From Aequorivita xiaoshiensis (GTDB lineage: Bacteria; Bacteroidota; Bacteroidia; Flavobacteriales; Flavobacteriaceae): a stretch of 64,000 nt of DNA. Location: the NCBI RefSeq assembly GCF_022008395.1, contig NZ_JAIRBB010000008.1, positions 50,094 to 114,093 of the forward strand, written 5' to 3'. The notes beneath the pieces were generated by a model that saw nothing but the letters and a program-made list of their open reading frames with translations, did no database searches and was not told the DNA's origin. Shown piece after piece: positions 54,010 through 63,514 of this stretch. Position numbers and translations under genes: made by a program. Within the stretch, counting starts at the first letter, position 1, and every line of letters begins with the position of its first letter.

Positions 54010-55785
54010 ATGACACTCCAAGAAACCCTTGAAATTAAAATTAAAGAAGCAGTTAAAAGCATTTATGATGCTGAACTTCCATCGGTAGAATTACAGCCAA
54101 CACGTAAAGACTTTGAAGGCGATATTACCGCAGTTGTATTTCCTATGCTTCGGGTGGTTAAAGGTAATCCTGTACAAATTGGTGAATCTATCGGTAAATA
54201 TTTGGTTGAAAATGTTGAAGAAATTGAAAAGTTCAATGTTGTTCAAGGATTCTTGAATATTGTTTTAAGTGATTCGTATTATCTAAATTTCTTTAATTCA
54301 GTAACCGATTTTTCAACCTACGGGAAAGTGCCGCAAGGAAGTGAAGCTTTGATGGTTGAATATTCTTCACCAAACACAAACAAGCCTTTGCACTTAGGGC
54401 ATGTTCGAAATGTTCTTCTTGGATATTCAGTTTCTGAAATTGAAAAGGCTGCAGGAAAAAAAGTATATAAAACTCAAATTATCAACGATCGTGGGATTCA
54501 TATTTGTAAAAGTATGCTCGCTTGGGAGAAGTTTGGAAACGGTGAAACTCCAGAGTCTACCAATCTAAAAGGCGATAAGTTAGTTGGTAACTACTATGTA
54601 AAATTCGATCAAGAATACAAGAAGGAAATTGAAGCTTTAAAAGCAGAAGGTAAAACCGAAGATGAAGCTAAAGCACAAGCCCCACTTATGCTAGAAGCAC
54701 AAAATATGCTTAGAAAATGGGAAGCAGGTGATAAGGAGACCGTGGATTTATGGAGCAAAATGAATGGTTGGGTTTACGATGGTTTTGAGGAAACTTATAA
54801 ATCTATTGGTGTAGATTTCGATTTTTATTACTACGAAAGTGATACGTATTTATTAGGGAAAGATATTATAGATGAAGGTCTTAAAAAGGGCGTTTTCTTT
54901 AAGAAAGATGACGGCTCTGTTTGGTGTGATTTAACAGAAGATGGCCTTGACGAAAAGCTTGTTTTAAGAAGTGACGGTACTGCCGTGTATATGACGCAGG
55001 ATTTAGGAACAGCAGTACAACGTGTAAAAGATCATCAAGATGTTGGTGGGATGATTTACACCGTAGGAAATGAGCAAGACTATCATTTTAAAGTCTTGTT
55101 TTTAATCCTTAAAAAACTTGGTTATAAATGGGCTGAAAACCTATTTCACCTAAGTTACGGTATGGTGGATCTTCCATCGGGTAAAATGAAAAGTAGAGAA
55201 GGAACCGTGGTTGATGCGGATGATTTAATTGCTCAAATGACGGCCACGGCTCGTGAGATTTCAGAAGAATTAGGGAAAATCGACGAGTTTTCTGATGAAG
55301 AAAAAGAGGCGTTATACAGAACTATTGGTCTGGGAGCTTTAAAATATTACATTCTAAAAGTTGACCCGAAAAAAAGAATTTTATTCAATCCAGAGGAAAG
55401 TGTAGACTTTCAAGGAAATACAGGTCCATTTATTCAATATACTTACGCTAGAATTCAGTCTATTTTACGCAAGGCGGCCTCTATGTCACAAAATGTAGAC
55501 TCTACCGAGGTGACAATGCATCCAAAAGAAAAAGAGCTGATAAAAATTATTAAGCAATATCCTGAAGCAATTCAGTTGGCAGCACAAAACTATAGCCCAG
55601 CACTAATTGCAAACTACACCTACGACTTAGTGAAGGAGTTTAATAGTTTTTACCAAAATGTGCCAATTTTAGCAACAGACAATGAAGTTGAAAAAGCTTT
55701 CCGTGTAAAGATTTCTGCAGCAGTTGGAGAAGTTATAAAAAGTGCGTTTGCACTCTTAGGAATTCAAGTGCCGGAAAGAATGTAA
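54010..55785 (+). CDS. argS: Arginyl-tRNA synthetase
   Basis: Class I aminoacyl-tRNA synthetase of 591 residues. The HIGH-like motif is HLGH at 128-131 in YSSPNTNKPLHLGHVRN; the KMSKS-like site is LPSGKMKSREGT. An N-terminal Arg-tRNA-specific domain and a C-terminal DALR anticodon-binding domain (starting near residue 470) are present. It stands alone with its own promoter and terminator. Confidence 0.96.
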   Translation: MTLQETLEIKIKEAVKSIYDAELPSVELQPTRKDFEGDITAVVFPMLRVVKGNPVQIGESIGKYLVENVEEIEKFNVVQGFLNIVLSDSYYLNFFNSVTDFSTYGKVPQGSEALMVEYSSPNTNKPLHLGHVRNVLLGYSVSEIEKAAGKKVYKTQIINDRGIHICKSMLAWEKFGNGETPESTNLKGDKLVGNYYVKFDQEYKKEIEALKAEGKTEDEAKAQAPLMLEAQNMLRKWEAGDKETVDLWSKMNGWVYDGFEETYKSIGVDFDFYYYESDTYLLGKDIIDEGLKKGVFFKKDDGSVWCDLTEDGLDEKLVLRSDGTAVYMTQDLGTAVQRVKDHQDVGGMIYTVGNEQDYHFKVLFLILKKLGYKWAENLFHLSYGMVDLPSGKMKSREGTVVDADDLIAQMTATAREISEELGKIDEFSDEEKEALYRTIGLGALKYYILKVDPKKRILFNPEESVDFQGNTGPFIQYTYARIQSILRKAASMSQNVDSTEVTMHPKEKELIKIIKQYPEAIQLAAQNYSPALIANYTYDLVKEFNSFYQNVPILATDNEVEKAFRVKISAAVGEVIKSAFALLGIQVPERM

Positions 55786-55841
55786 TGTTGAAATAATTAA
55801 TAAATACTTCTATCTATATAATAGAGAAGGTGTAAAAAAAA

Positions 55842-55870
55842 CCGCTTCATTCTGTTGAAGCGGCTTTCTT
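55842..55870 (+). terminator. Terminator between argS and the carbonic anhydrase gene
   Basis: CCGCTTCA (55842-55849) pairs with TGAAGCGG (55856-55863), flanked by A on one side and a T-rich tract on the other. It may serve both convergent genes. Confidence 0.85.
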
Positions 55871-55872
55871 TT

Positions 55873-56514
55873 TTATTTTATATCGTCCTTATCTAGATGG
55901 TAAATTTCCATAATTCCTTCTAGAACTTTTTCGAAATCTATATTCAGATCTATAAGTTTTCCTGTTCCAATATCCATTACCCATCCGTGAACAGATAATC
56001 TTCCTTGACGAACAGCAATTTGCACATCGGCTGTTTTAATAACGTTTACGCATTGTTCTTGAACATTTAGTTCTACAAGGCGTCTGTATTTTTCTTCTTC
56101 ACAACTAATAGCATTAAGCTCGTCGCGATGGATGCGGTAAACATCTCTAATGTTTCTAAGCCAAGGGTTTAATATTCCTAAGTCCTTAGACTCCATTGCA
56201 GCTTTTACACCTCCACAGCCATAATGACCACAAATAACAATGTTTTTTACTTCTAAAACACTTACAGCGTAATCAATTACACTCATTGCGCTTAAGTCTA
56301 GGTTAGATACCATGTTGGAAATGTTTCGCATAACAAAAACATCTCCGGGTTTCACACCCATAACCTCTTCGGCAGTAACCCTACTATCGCTACAACCTAT
56401 ATAAAGAATATCAGGATTTTGGCCATTGGCTAAGTTCTTGAAATAATCTGGATCTACTCCCAGTTTTTTGTTAACCCAATTTTGGTTATTTTTAAATATT
56501 TGCTCAATGTCCAT
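55873..56514 (-). CDS. Beta-class carbonic anhydrase
   Basis: Interconverts CO2 and bicarbonate. Zinc ligands C41 (IGCSDSR), H97 and C100 (ICGHYGCGG) are present with the Asp43-Arg45 dyad of the family (213 residues). Cytoplasmic, no signal peptide. Its terminator is shared with argS. Confidence 0.94.
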   Translation of the reverse strand: MDIEQIFKNNQNWVNKKLGVDPDYFKNLANGQNPDILYIGCSDSRVTAEEVMGVKPGDVFVMRNISNMVSNLDLSAMSVIDYAVSVLEVKNIVICGHYGCGGVKAAMESKDLGILNPWLRNIRDVYRIHRDELNAISCEEEKYRRLVELNVQEQCVNVIKTADVQIAVRQGRLSVHGWVMDIGTGKLIDLNIDFEKVLEGIMEIYHLDKDDIK

Positions 56515-56587
56515 TTATTTCTGTGATTTTTTTTGGGTAAAAATAATTTTTAATTGTTTTTACCTAAAAGTAAAGGCGATGATTTTT

Positions 56588-57187
56588 TTAAATTTCTAAC
56601 ACTCTCCTAAACGAAACAAATGCCTTTTTCCAATAAGCTTCATTTAATGAGGATATTATAACTCCTGCGCTTGTTGAAGAATGGATGAATTTTATTTCTC
56701 CATCTATTGCTTCAACTATTATTCCTACGTGATTAATTGTGTTTCTACGGCTGGTTTTAAAAAATACTAAATCTCCTTCTTCAACTTCATCCTTTGTAAC
56801 AGGAATGCCTTTGGTAGCCATATCTCGTGAAATCCTTGGCAAGCTGATATTTTCTTTTTCAAAAGCTACACATACCAATCCTGAGCAATCCATTCCAGCT
56901 TCGGTAGTACCTCCAAACTTATAGCGCGTTCCTTCAAAAGTTTTGGCGTAGCTAATAATTTTATGCTTAATGGCTTCTAATTTATCATCAGCACTATCAG
57001 GAAACGTTTCTTCTTCTGGTTCCTCAATACTTAATGTGTTGTTTTTTTGAACTGTTGTGTTTTTTATGGACTTCTTGTTCAACTTAATATTACTTTTTTC
57101 AGTAACCGGGTAGTTAGAAGTATTTCGTGTAGTACCACATGACACTAAAAACATTGTAAAAAATGATAGCAATAGTATTTTTTTCAT
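56588..57187 (-). CDS. NlpC/P60 family lipoprotein (peptidoglycan hydrolase)
   Basis: A 199-residue lipoprotein: lipobox LVSC with Cys17, a Ser/Thr/Lys-rich linker, then an NlpC/P60 domain with Cys101 (GMDCSGLV), His153 (INHVGII) and His169 (FIHSS), the catalytic triad. It likely cuts peptide bonds in murein. It lies 43 bases after lpxB, in the same direction. Confidence 0.9.
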   Translation of the reverse strand: MKKILLLSFFTMFLVSCGTTRNTSNYPVTEKSNIKLNKKSIKNTTVQKNNTLSIEEPEEETFPDSADDKLEAIKHKIISYAKTFEGTRYKFGGTTEAGMDCSGLVCVAFEKENISLPRISRDMATKGIPVTKDEVEEGDLVFFKTSRRNTINHVGIIVEAIDGEIKFIHSSTSAGVIISSLNEAYWKKAFVSFRRVLEI

Positions 57188-57230
57188 TTCAAGAATATAG
57201 TGGGTTAGCCCTTAAAATTAGTAAAAAATT

Positions 57231-58349
57231 CTACTTAACCTTTATAGAAGAGGTAATTAGTTTGGCAGTGTTTTCACTAGCACCTCTCCCACCAAGAGTT
57301 TTTTCAAGTTCATAATAGTCCAGGAACATCGCATTTCGATTTTTTGGCTCTAATATTTTAGTGAGTTCTTCTTTTAAACGTTTTGTGTTAAAATCAGTTT
57401 GAATTAATTCTGTAACCACTTCTCGGTCTAGAATTAGGTTTACTAGCGAAATGTATTTAAGGTTTATAACACGCTTTGCAATTTCGTAGGAAATTCTTCC
57501 ACCTTTATAGCACACTACCTGAGGTACTTTAAATAGTGCTGTCTCTAATGTTGCTGTTCCAGAGGTTACTAAGGCTGCATTTGCAATACTTAAAAGTTCG
57601 TAGGTTTTGTTGGTGATAAAATGAACATTCTTAGTGGTTAAGAACGATTCATAAAACGATTTTTCCTGACTTGGAGCTCCTGCAATAACAAATTGATACT
57701 CTTTAAATTCTTTAGCCACAGAAATCATTATTTCCAGCATCTTGGTGATTTCTTGCTTTCTGCTTCCCGGTAATAGCGCAATTATAGGACGTTCATCAAG
57801 TTTATTTTCTTTTTTAAAAACTTGTGGGTCAATTTGTTTTTGATTGTAAATTGCATCAATAAGAGGATGACCTACAAAATGAACTGGAAAATTGTGTTTG
57901 TTTTCGTAGAAATCTTTTTCAAAAGGAAGAATTACATACATTTCATCAACATCGCGTTTAATGTCTTTAATTCGCCCTTCTTTCCAAGCCCAAATTTGTG
58001 GTGAAATGTAGTAATGTGTATTGTAGCCTTTTTGCCTGGCCCATTTTGCTATGCGCAGATTAAAACCAGGATAATCAATAAAAATTATAACATCAGGATT
58101 AAAACTTTCAATATCCTGTTTGCAGAATTTTATATTCTTCAGAATAGTTCGCAAATTCATTAACACTTCAGTAAACCCCATAAAAGCAAGGTCGCGATAG
58201 TGTTTTACTTCGGTCCCCCCAGTAGCCTTCATTAAATCCCCACCCCAAAAACGGAAATTCGCATCGGAATCCTCCTTTTGAATGGCTTTCATTAAGTTAG
58301 CACCGTGTAAATCTCCTGATGCTTCGCCTGCTATGAGGTAGTATTTCAT
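57231..58349 (-). CDS. lpxB: Lipid-A-disaccharide synthase
   Basis: Forms the lipid A disaccharide from UDP-2,3-diacylglucosamine and lipid X. The GT-B fold shows MKYYLIAGEASGDLHGANLMKAI, FMGFTEVL, YISPQIWAWKEGRI, FVGHPLIDAI, LLPGSRKQEI and TSGTATLETAL in order (372 residues). It fits with lptC and ddl as an envelope function. Confidence 0.95.
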   Translation of the reverse strand: MKYYLIAGEASGDLHGANLMKAIQKEDSDANFRFWGGDLMKATGGTEVKHYRDLAFMGFTEVLMNLRTILKNIKFCKQDIESFNPDVIIFIDYPGFNLRIAKWARQKGYNTHYYISPQIWAWKEGRIKDIKRDVDEMYVILPFEKDFYENKHNFPVHFVGHPLIDAIYNQKQIDPQVFKKENKLDERPIIALLPGSRKQEITKMLEIMISVAKEFKEYQFVIAGAPSQEKSFYESFLTTKNVHFITNKTYELLSIANAALVTSGTATLETALFKVPQVVCYKGGRISYEIAKRVINLKYISLVNLILDREVVTELIQTDFNTKRLKEELTKILEPKNRNAMFLDYYELEKTLGGRGASENTAKLITSSIKVK

Positions 58350-58422
58350 TGTTTATAGGTTTGGCTGAATTCTTATACTGTAAAAGAAAAGTCGGTTATC
58401 CAATTACATTAGTTAAAATCCA

Positions 58423-59403
58423 TCAATTTATTACATTCTGAATTAATATATCGAAAAATTGTGTTAATGTCATTCCTGCCTCACGTACTTGTTTAGGAAC
58501 AATACTTTCGGTGGATAGCCCTGGATTGGTATTGGTTTCTATAAAATAGGGTTTCTCTTTTTCTATAATAAACTCACTACGCGCAATACCTTTCATTTTA
58601 AGCAATTTGTAAATGCGAACAGCTTCTTTTTTTACTAAATCAGTTTCCTTATCTGAAATTCTAGCTGGGGTGATTTCTTGCGATTGGCCGAGATACTTGG
58701 CTTCAAAGTCGAAAAACTCATTTTCACTTACAATTTCAGTGACTGGGAGCGCAATTATTTCATTACCATCATTATAAACCCCAACCGAAACTTCAACGCC
58801 AACTAAGGCGGTTTCGATGATTACCTCAGTGTCTTCTGAAAATGCCTTTTCAATAGCAGGTAAAATTCCGGACATTTCGTTTACTTTACTAATTCCGAAG
58901 CTAGAGCCAGAACGGTTCGGTTTTACGAAACAAGGTAGGCCGGTAATTCTAACAATTTCTTCTACGTTAATTTCTGTTCCTTTATTAACGTAGTATGAGT
59001 TAGCACAAAGTACTCCAAAATTTTTTAAAACAGAAAGACAGTCACGCTTGTTGAAACTAAGAGCGGCTTGATAATAATCTGCACTCGTATGTGGAATTCC
59101 AAGTAAGTCCCAATATGCTTGTAAATACCCATCTTCTCCAGGGGTGCCGTGTATGGTGTTAAAAACAACATCAGGAATAACTGGAGTTTCTGAACCATTT
59201 TCAAAGCTGAAATCAGCTTTATTTACAGGATATTTTGTGCCATTTTTAGCAACATAATACCATCCTGATTCCAAAATATGGATTGGATAAATGTTGTATT
59301 TACTTTTATCGAGTGACTCGCAAACCACCCCGCCACTTTTAATGGATATTTCAAATTCGCTTGAATATCCGCCCATGGCAACCGCAATATTATTTTTGCC
59401 CAT
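58423..59403 (-). CDS. ddl: D-alanine--D-alanine ligase
   Basis: ATP-grasp ligase making the D-Ala-D-Ala end of the murein peptide. NIAVAMGGYSSEFEISIKSGG opens it; HGTPGEDGYLQAYWDLLGIPHT, FVKPNRSGSSFGISKV and the C-terminal FIETNTNPGLSTESIVPKQ are clear (326 residues). A perfect -7 box on the minus strand (TACTTTTG, 59469-59462) stands about 60 bases upstream. It is divergent from the PASTA protein gene. Confidence 0.95.
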   Translation of the reverse strand: MGKNNIAVAMGGYSSEFEISIKSGGVVCESLDKSKYNIYPIHILESGWYYVAKNGTKYPVNKADFSFENGSETPVIPDVVFNTIHGTPGEDGYLQAYWDLLGIPHTSADYYQAALSFNKRDCLSVLKNFGVLCANSYYVNKGTEINVEEIVRITGLPCFVKPNRSGSSFGISKVNEMSGILPAIEKAFSEDTEVIIETALVGVEVSVGVYNDGNEIIALPVTEIVSENEFFDFEAKYLGQSQEITPARISDKETDLVKKEAVRIYKLLKMKGIARSEFIIEKEKPYFIETNTNPGLSTESIVPKQVREAGMTLTQFFDILIQNVIN

Positions 59404-59461
59404 AAAGAAAGATTACTATTCCACTAAAACCACTATCATAAAGGGTGGAAATCTACGTTTA

Positions 59462-59469
59462 CAAAAGTA
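59462..59469 (-). promoter_or_regulatory. -7 box for ddl
   Basis: On the minus strand this reads TACTTTTG, a perfect TAnnTTTG element, about 60 bases before the ddl ATG. Confidence 0.6.
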
Positions 59470-59580
59470 TTAAAAAGTTAGGCTTGTATGTTATGCGAAT
59501 CAAGTTATATCTATAAAAAGCTATTATAAATTGATTTTGATTTCATTTTCCAATTAAATTTAATTTTAACCAAAAGATAC

Positions 59581-59603
59581 TACCTTTGATTTTTATATTT
59601 TTG
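59581..59603 (+). promoter_or_regulatory. Two overlapping -7 boxes for the PASTA-rluD operon
   Basis: TACCTTTG (59581-59588) and TATTTTTG (59596-59603) both match TAnnTTTG perfectly. The second is only about 20 bases from the ATG. One or both may be used. Confidence 0.6.
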
Positions 59604-59622
59604 TGTCCTAACTAAGAAGCAT

Positions 59623-60258
59623 ATGAACTTTTTTCAGTTTTTGTTTACCAAAGCATTTGTCAAGCAGTTACTACTAGCAGTAGTGGTTTTAATAGCCTTG
59701 ATATTCTTAACTTTATGGTGGTTGAAATTCACCACTAACCACAACGAAACTACCGAAGTTCCAAATCTTGCTAAAATGTCTTTAGATAAGGTTGAGGAAA
59801 AGTTAGACGAAATGAGTTTGCGTTACGAAATTCTAGACTCTGCAAATTACAACCCCGATTTTCCGAGGTATTCTGTAATTGAGCAAATTCCTAAGCCTGG
59901 TAAATTTGTAAAAGAAAACAGGAAATTATATTTAACACTTAATCCCTCAGGATATAGACAAATTGAAGTTCCAAACATCTTAGGAAGAACCCGTCGTCAA
60001 GCGGAACCTACACTCTTAGCAATGGGTTTTGAAATTGGTAAGATAAGCTATCGTCCACATATTAGTGATAACGTATTGGAAATGCGTTTTAACGGTGAGC
60101 AATTAGAGCCCGGTACTAAAATTCAAAAAACATCTGTGATAGATTTAATAGTCGGAGATCAATCATTAAATAAAATCCAGATTGAAGGCGAAGAATCTTC
60201 TGAAGAAAATCAAGATACGCCAATAGAAAATATAGAAGAAAACAATGGCGAATTTTAA
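59623..60258 (+). CDS. PASTA-domain membrane protein
   Basis: A 211-residue protein with one N-terminal transmembrane helix (about 14-34) and two extracytoplasmic PASTA domains (VPNLAKMSLDKVEEKLDE and VPNILGRTRRQAEPTL at their starts), then an acidic tail. No kinase domain is attached, unlike PknB-type proteins, so it probably binds murein fragments as a stand-alone sensor or scaffold. Its end overlaps rluD by 14 bases, and ddl is divergent, supporting an envelope role. Confidence 0.88.
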   Translation: MNFFQFLFTKAFVKQLLLAVVVLIALIFLTLWWLKFTTNHNETTEVPNLAKMSLDKVEEKLDEMSLRYEILDSANYNPDFPRYSVIEQIPKPGKFVKENRKLYLTLNPSGYRQIEVPNILGRTRRQAEPTLLAMGFEIGKISYRPHISDNVLEMRFNGEQLEPGTKIQKTSVIDLIVGDQSLNKIQIEGEESSEENQDTPIENIEENNGEF

Positions 60259-61291
60259 CGAAGAAGGAATACAAGAAAATGCAGGTAATGATGATCTTTA
60301 TGAACATTACCGATTTAAAGCAGATAAAGGACAAAATCCATTAAGGGTAGATAAATACTTGATGAACCTTATTGAAAAGGCGACTCGAAACAAAATACAA
60401 AAAGCTGCAACTGCAGGAAACATTTATGTTAACGATGTTCCTGTGAAATCTAATTACAAAGTAAAAGGAGGCGATATAGTTACTGTATTATTTGAACATC
60501 CTCCTTACGAGTTTTTATTAGTCCCCGAAGATATTCCCATCGATATAGTTTATGAAGATGATGCTGTACTTGTAGTTAACAAAGAAGCAGGAATGGTAGT
60601 ACATCCGGGACATGGGAATTACAGCGGAACGCTAATAAATGCGCTTACTTATCATTTTGAAAACCTGCCAAACAACAGTAGTAATCGCCCTGGTTTAGTA
60701 CACAGAATAGATAAGGATACTAGCGGGCTTTTAGTTGTTGCGAAAACTGAGGAAGCTATGACGCATCTTGCAAAGCAGTTTTTTGATAAAACCACAGAGC
60801 GGGAATATGTTGCTCTGGTTTGGGGTAATGTTGAAGAAAACGAAGGAACTATAGAGGGAAATATAGGACGTCACCCTAAAAACCGTTTGCAAAATACAGT
60901 GTACGAAAATGACGACGAAGAAAAAGGAAAACCAGCTGTTACTCATTATAAAGTATTAGAACGTTTAGGTTATGTTACTTTGGTCTCTTGTAGATTAGAA
61001 ACGGGACGTACACACCAAATAAGAGTGCATATGAAGTACATTGGGCACACACTTTTTAATGATGAACGTTATGGAGGTGAGAAAATCTTAAAGGGTACTA
61101 CATTTTCTAAATACAAGCAATTTGTAGATAACTGTTTTAAAATTCTACCACGTCAAGCCTTACATGCACGAACACTAGGATTTGTACACCCAGTTACTGA
61201 AGAATTTATGCGTTTTGAGACTCCTATTCCTGAAGATATGAATTTGTGTCTAGAGAAATGGCGTGGCTATTCTAAGAACGTTATAGAGTAA
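60245..61291 (+). CDS. rluD: 23S rRNA pseudouridine synthase RluD
   Basis: Makes pseudouridines in helix 69 of 23S rRNA. An S4-like RNA-binding domain (LRVDKYLMNLIEKATRNKIQKAA) is followed by the catalytic domain with the Asp in HRIDKDTSGLLVVAK and LETGRTHQIRVHMKYIGH. Length (348 residues) is normal. The N-terminal 25 residues are an acidic extension. RluA-type enzymes with other targets are possible, but RluD is best. Confidence 0.88.
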   Translation: MANFNEEGIQENAGNDDLYEHYRFKADKGQNPLRVDKYLMNLIEKATRNKIQKAATAGNIYVNDVPVKSNYKVKGGDIVTVLFEHPPYEFLLVPEDIPIDIVYEDDAVLVVNKEAGMVVHPGHGNYSGTLINALTYHFENLPNNSSNRPGLVHRIDKDTSGLLVVAKTEEAMTHLAKQFFDKTTEREYVALVWGNVEENEGTIEGNIGRHPKNRLQNTVYENDDEEKGKPAVTHYKVLERLGYVTLVSCRLETGRTHQIRVHMKYIGHTLFNDERYGGEKILKGTTFSKYKQFVDNCFKILPRQALHARTLGFVHPVTEEFMRFETPIPEDMNLCLEKWRGYSKNVIE

Positions 61292-61322
61292 TTTTGAAAC
61301 ATTAAATTATTTATACAAATAG

Positions 61323-61363
61323 AACAAGTCCCTTTTCATTAGCTGAAAAGGGACTTGTTTTTA
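61323..61363. terminator. Bidirectional terminator between rluD and the FG-GAP gene
   Basis: A perfect 15-bp stem, AACAAGTCCCTTTTC (61323-61337) with its complement (61345-61359), loop of 7, followed by T. It serves two convergent genes. Confidence 0.93.
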
Positions 61364-61381
61364 TAAGTGTAATTTAATTGA

Positions 61382-63139
61382 TTATTTCTTCATCCACTTA
61401 GCAGTAGAAGTGCTTTTACCATCAGAAATTTTAACGAAGTACAAGCCGTTATTAAGGTGTTTCAAATTGTATGTTGAAGTTTTTTCTAAACTTCCTTTTT
61501 TAGAGAAAACCATTTTTCCGTCCATGCTGTAAACATTTACTTCAGCATTCTGAATTGCAGTGGGAATTGTAAAACTTAAAGTCCCATCCGAAGGATTAGG
61601 AAAAACTGAAATTTGTGAAACAGAATTAAAAGTAGAGATTCCAGCAGTGTTATCTAACTTTACTAATCCATCACGAGTATTACTTCCCTTGTAACCATTC
61701 CTTTTTATACTTTCAGGATTGTACGGTACATTTAAATTATAAACACTCACAAAAGTTGAATCTACCCCACTTCCAAAAGTTTGTGTATAACTGTTCGCAG
61801 TTAAATCTAGTTGTCCATCATTGTCAACATCTCCTAGAACAACTCCGTTTAGAAAAGTAAATCCTCTTGGTCTTATTGGGAAGCCATCAACTTCACCACT
61901 TCCATCTAGAGCGTAGGCGTGTATGTAACCAATACCATCTGCATCAGTCATGGTGCTTGGGAAAACAATGTCTAATATACCGTCGTTATTTACATCTGCA
62001 ATAGAAAGTACGCCTTCAGTACCTCCATATTTCTCAAATGGGAAATTAGGCAGGTTGCCGCCGTCTGGGTCTAAGCCATAAATTACTGGTAATTCCTCTC
62101 CTGGGGTGCCACTTGAAATTCTATCGGATAAAAATATCTCAAATGTGCCATCGTTGTCTACGTCAAGAACTGTTGCTGGTGAATATGTCCATCCGCTAAG
62201 TGTAATTGGCCAACCCGCTTTATAGGTCCCGTCGTGCTCCATAACGTAAAAGCCGGGTGAGTCTCCGTGATTACTACCAATTATTTCTAAATCATCATCC
62301 TCATCTAAATCGGCTAGAATAGGAGATTGGTAAGAGTATTTTACATTTGGATCTACTACGGGGAAACCTAGAAATATCTGACCTTGATTATCAAAAATGT
62401 ACATCCCACCCGAGGAAGCAGAAATTACTACATCAAGATTTCCATCATTGTCTACGTCTCCAATTGAAGGTGTAAAACCAGGAGTAGCTCCAACTTCAAC
62501 TGGCCAGTTTGCGTTAATTGGCGTTCCGTCCATTTTAAGTGCGTGAATTTTCCCCAAAGTGCTACTTACACGTTCACACGTAATAATATCTAGAGTACCA
62601 TCATCATCTAGATCTGCAACGGCAGGTGCGTTTATCATCCAATTATTATCAAAATTCAATGGCCAACCAGGAAGATCGTTTCCTTCATTATCTAACAAAT
62701 AAACTCGACCAGCATATGGAATACCTCCTGTGTTTACAATAATCTCAACGATGCCATCATTATCTAAATCTACTACCGTAGGAGGTAGTAAAATGCTACC
62801 GCTTATAGGTTTTTCCCACAAAATCGATCCGTCACCTTTTAGGACATATAATGTGTCCCAAAATCCGTATATTATTTCTTCTACCCCGTCGTTGTCAACG
62901 TCTGCAAGAGTAACACCTCTTGAGTTTTTAAATGTTGGATTAGCTGCTCGGCCAAATCGCCATAGTAAATCAAATTCTTGAGTTTGTTCAGTATTGTTGT
63001 GTTTTTCTGGAAGTATAACTGTTTCTACCGAAATCGTCCCATCTTCATTTAAAGATGCTTTTTTCCCTTGCTGTTGCGCAATAGATGTTGAAACCAACCC
63101 TAAAAATAGCGTTGATAATAGTACTAGTCTTTTTTTCAT
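61382..63139 (-). CDS. Secreted FG-GAP/VCBS-repeat protein with T9SS sorting domain
   Basis: A 585-residue exported protein. The signal peptide (to about SIAQ21) is followed by many repeats with D-x-D-x-D-G calcium-loop sequences (DVDNDGVEE, DLDNDGIVE, DLDDDGTLD, DVDNDGNLD and more), suggesting a beta-propeller of integrin-alpha type. The last 75 residues are a T9SS sorting domain (VFPNPSDGTLSF, ending STAKWMKK). It is probably a surface adhesin or calcium-binding protein. Convergent with rluD. Confidence 0.9.
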   Translation of the reverse strand: MKKRLVLLSTLFLGLVSTSIAQQQGKKASLNEDGTISVETVILPEKHNNTEQTQEFDLLWRFGRAANPTFKNSRGVTLADVDNDGVEEIIYGFWDTLYVLKGDGSILWEKPISGSILLPPTVVDLDNDGIVEIIVNTGGIPYAGRVYLLDNEGNDLPGWPLNFDNNWMINAPAVADLDDDGTLDIITCERVSSTLGKIHALKMDGTPINANWPVEVGATPGFTPSIGDVDNDGNLDVVISASSGGMYIFDNQGQIFLGFPVVDPNVKYSYQSPILADLDEDDDLEIIGSNHGDSPGFYVMEHDGTYKAGWPITLSGWTYSPATVLDVDNDGTFEIFLSDRISSGTPGEELPVIYGLDPDGGNLPNFPFEKYGGTEGVLSIADVNNDGILDIVFPSTMTDADGIGYIHAYALDGSGEVDGFPIRPRGFTFLNGVVLGDVDNDGQLDLTANSYTQTFGSGVDSTFVSVYNLNVPYNPESIKRNGYKGSNTRDGLVKLDNTAGISTFNSVSQISVFPNPSDGTLSFTIPTAIQNAEVNVYSMDGKMVFSKKGSLEKTSTYNLKHLNNGLYFVKISDGKSTSTAKWMKK

Positions 63140-63309
63140 ATGGTATTTTATGTTGATTAGAATTTAAAGTTATTGATAATTGTTGGGTTTGCAAAAAAGC
63201 ATAAATTAATTAGAGAACTTATCTATGAACTTTTTACAGATCCTTCCTCGCCCGTCGTGGCAAATCCCGAAACAAATTTAGAATAAGCTTTTCCTTGCAG
63301 GTGATGAGT
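63140..63309. other. Intergenic region before the repeat-flanked DUF559 gene
   Basis: No gene, RNA or strong promoter is seen in this stretch; it may hold the upstream region of the FG-GAP gene (minus strand). Confidence 0.4.
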
Positions 63310-63375
63310 TTTTCTCAAACATCCGTACATGTATAATTATTTTTATACACACAGCTCCTTCCCCTTCTAAGAATT
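63310..63375 (+). repeat. 66-bp direct repeat, copy 1
   Basis: A second copy in the same direction lies at 63935-64000 and differs at only 3 positions (about 95% identity, no gaps). The two copies bracket the DUF559 gene. Confidence 0.9.
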
Positions 63376-63412
63376 TTTAATGAAATGTTCTAGTTTTCTA
63401 TTAGGGGAAGGT

Positions 63413-63438
63413 GTCTTTTTACTTTTGTGTAAAAAGAC
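63413..63438 (+). other. Perfect 10-bp hairpin of unknown role
   Basis: GTCTTTTTAC (63413-63422) pairs with GTAAAAAGAC (63429-63438), loop TTTTGT. It lies between repeat copy 1 and the DUF559 gene and lacks a T run typical of a terminator. Confidence 0.5.
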
Positions 63439-63514
63439 GGAAGGGGTAAAGGCTGGATAGTTTATAGATTTTACACGTTATTTTACTAATTTTAAAGTAT
63501 TGAAAAAGAGGGTT

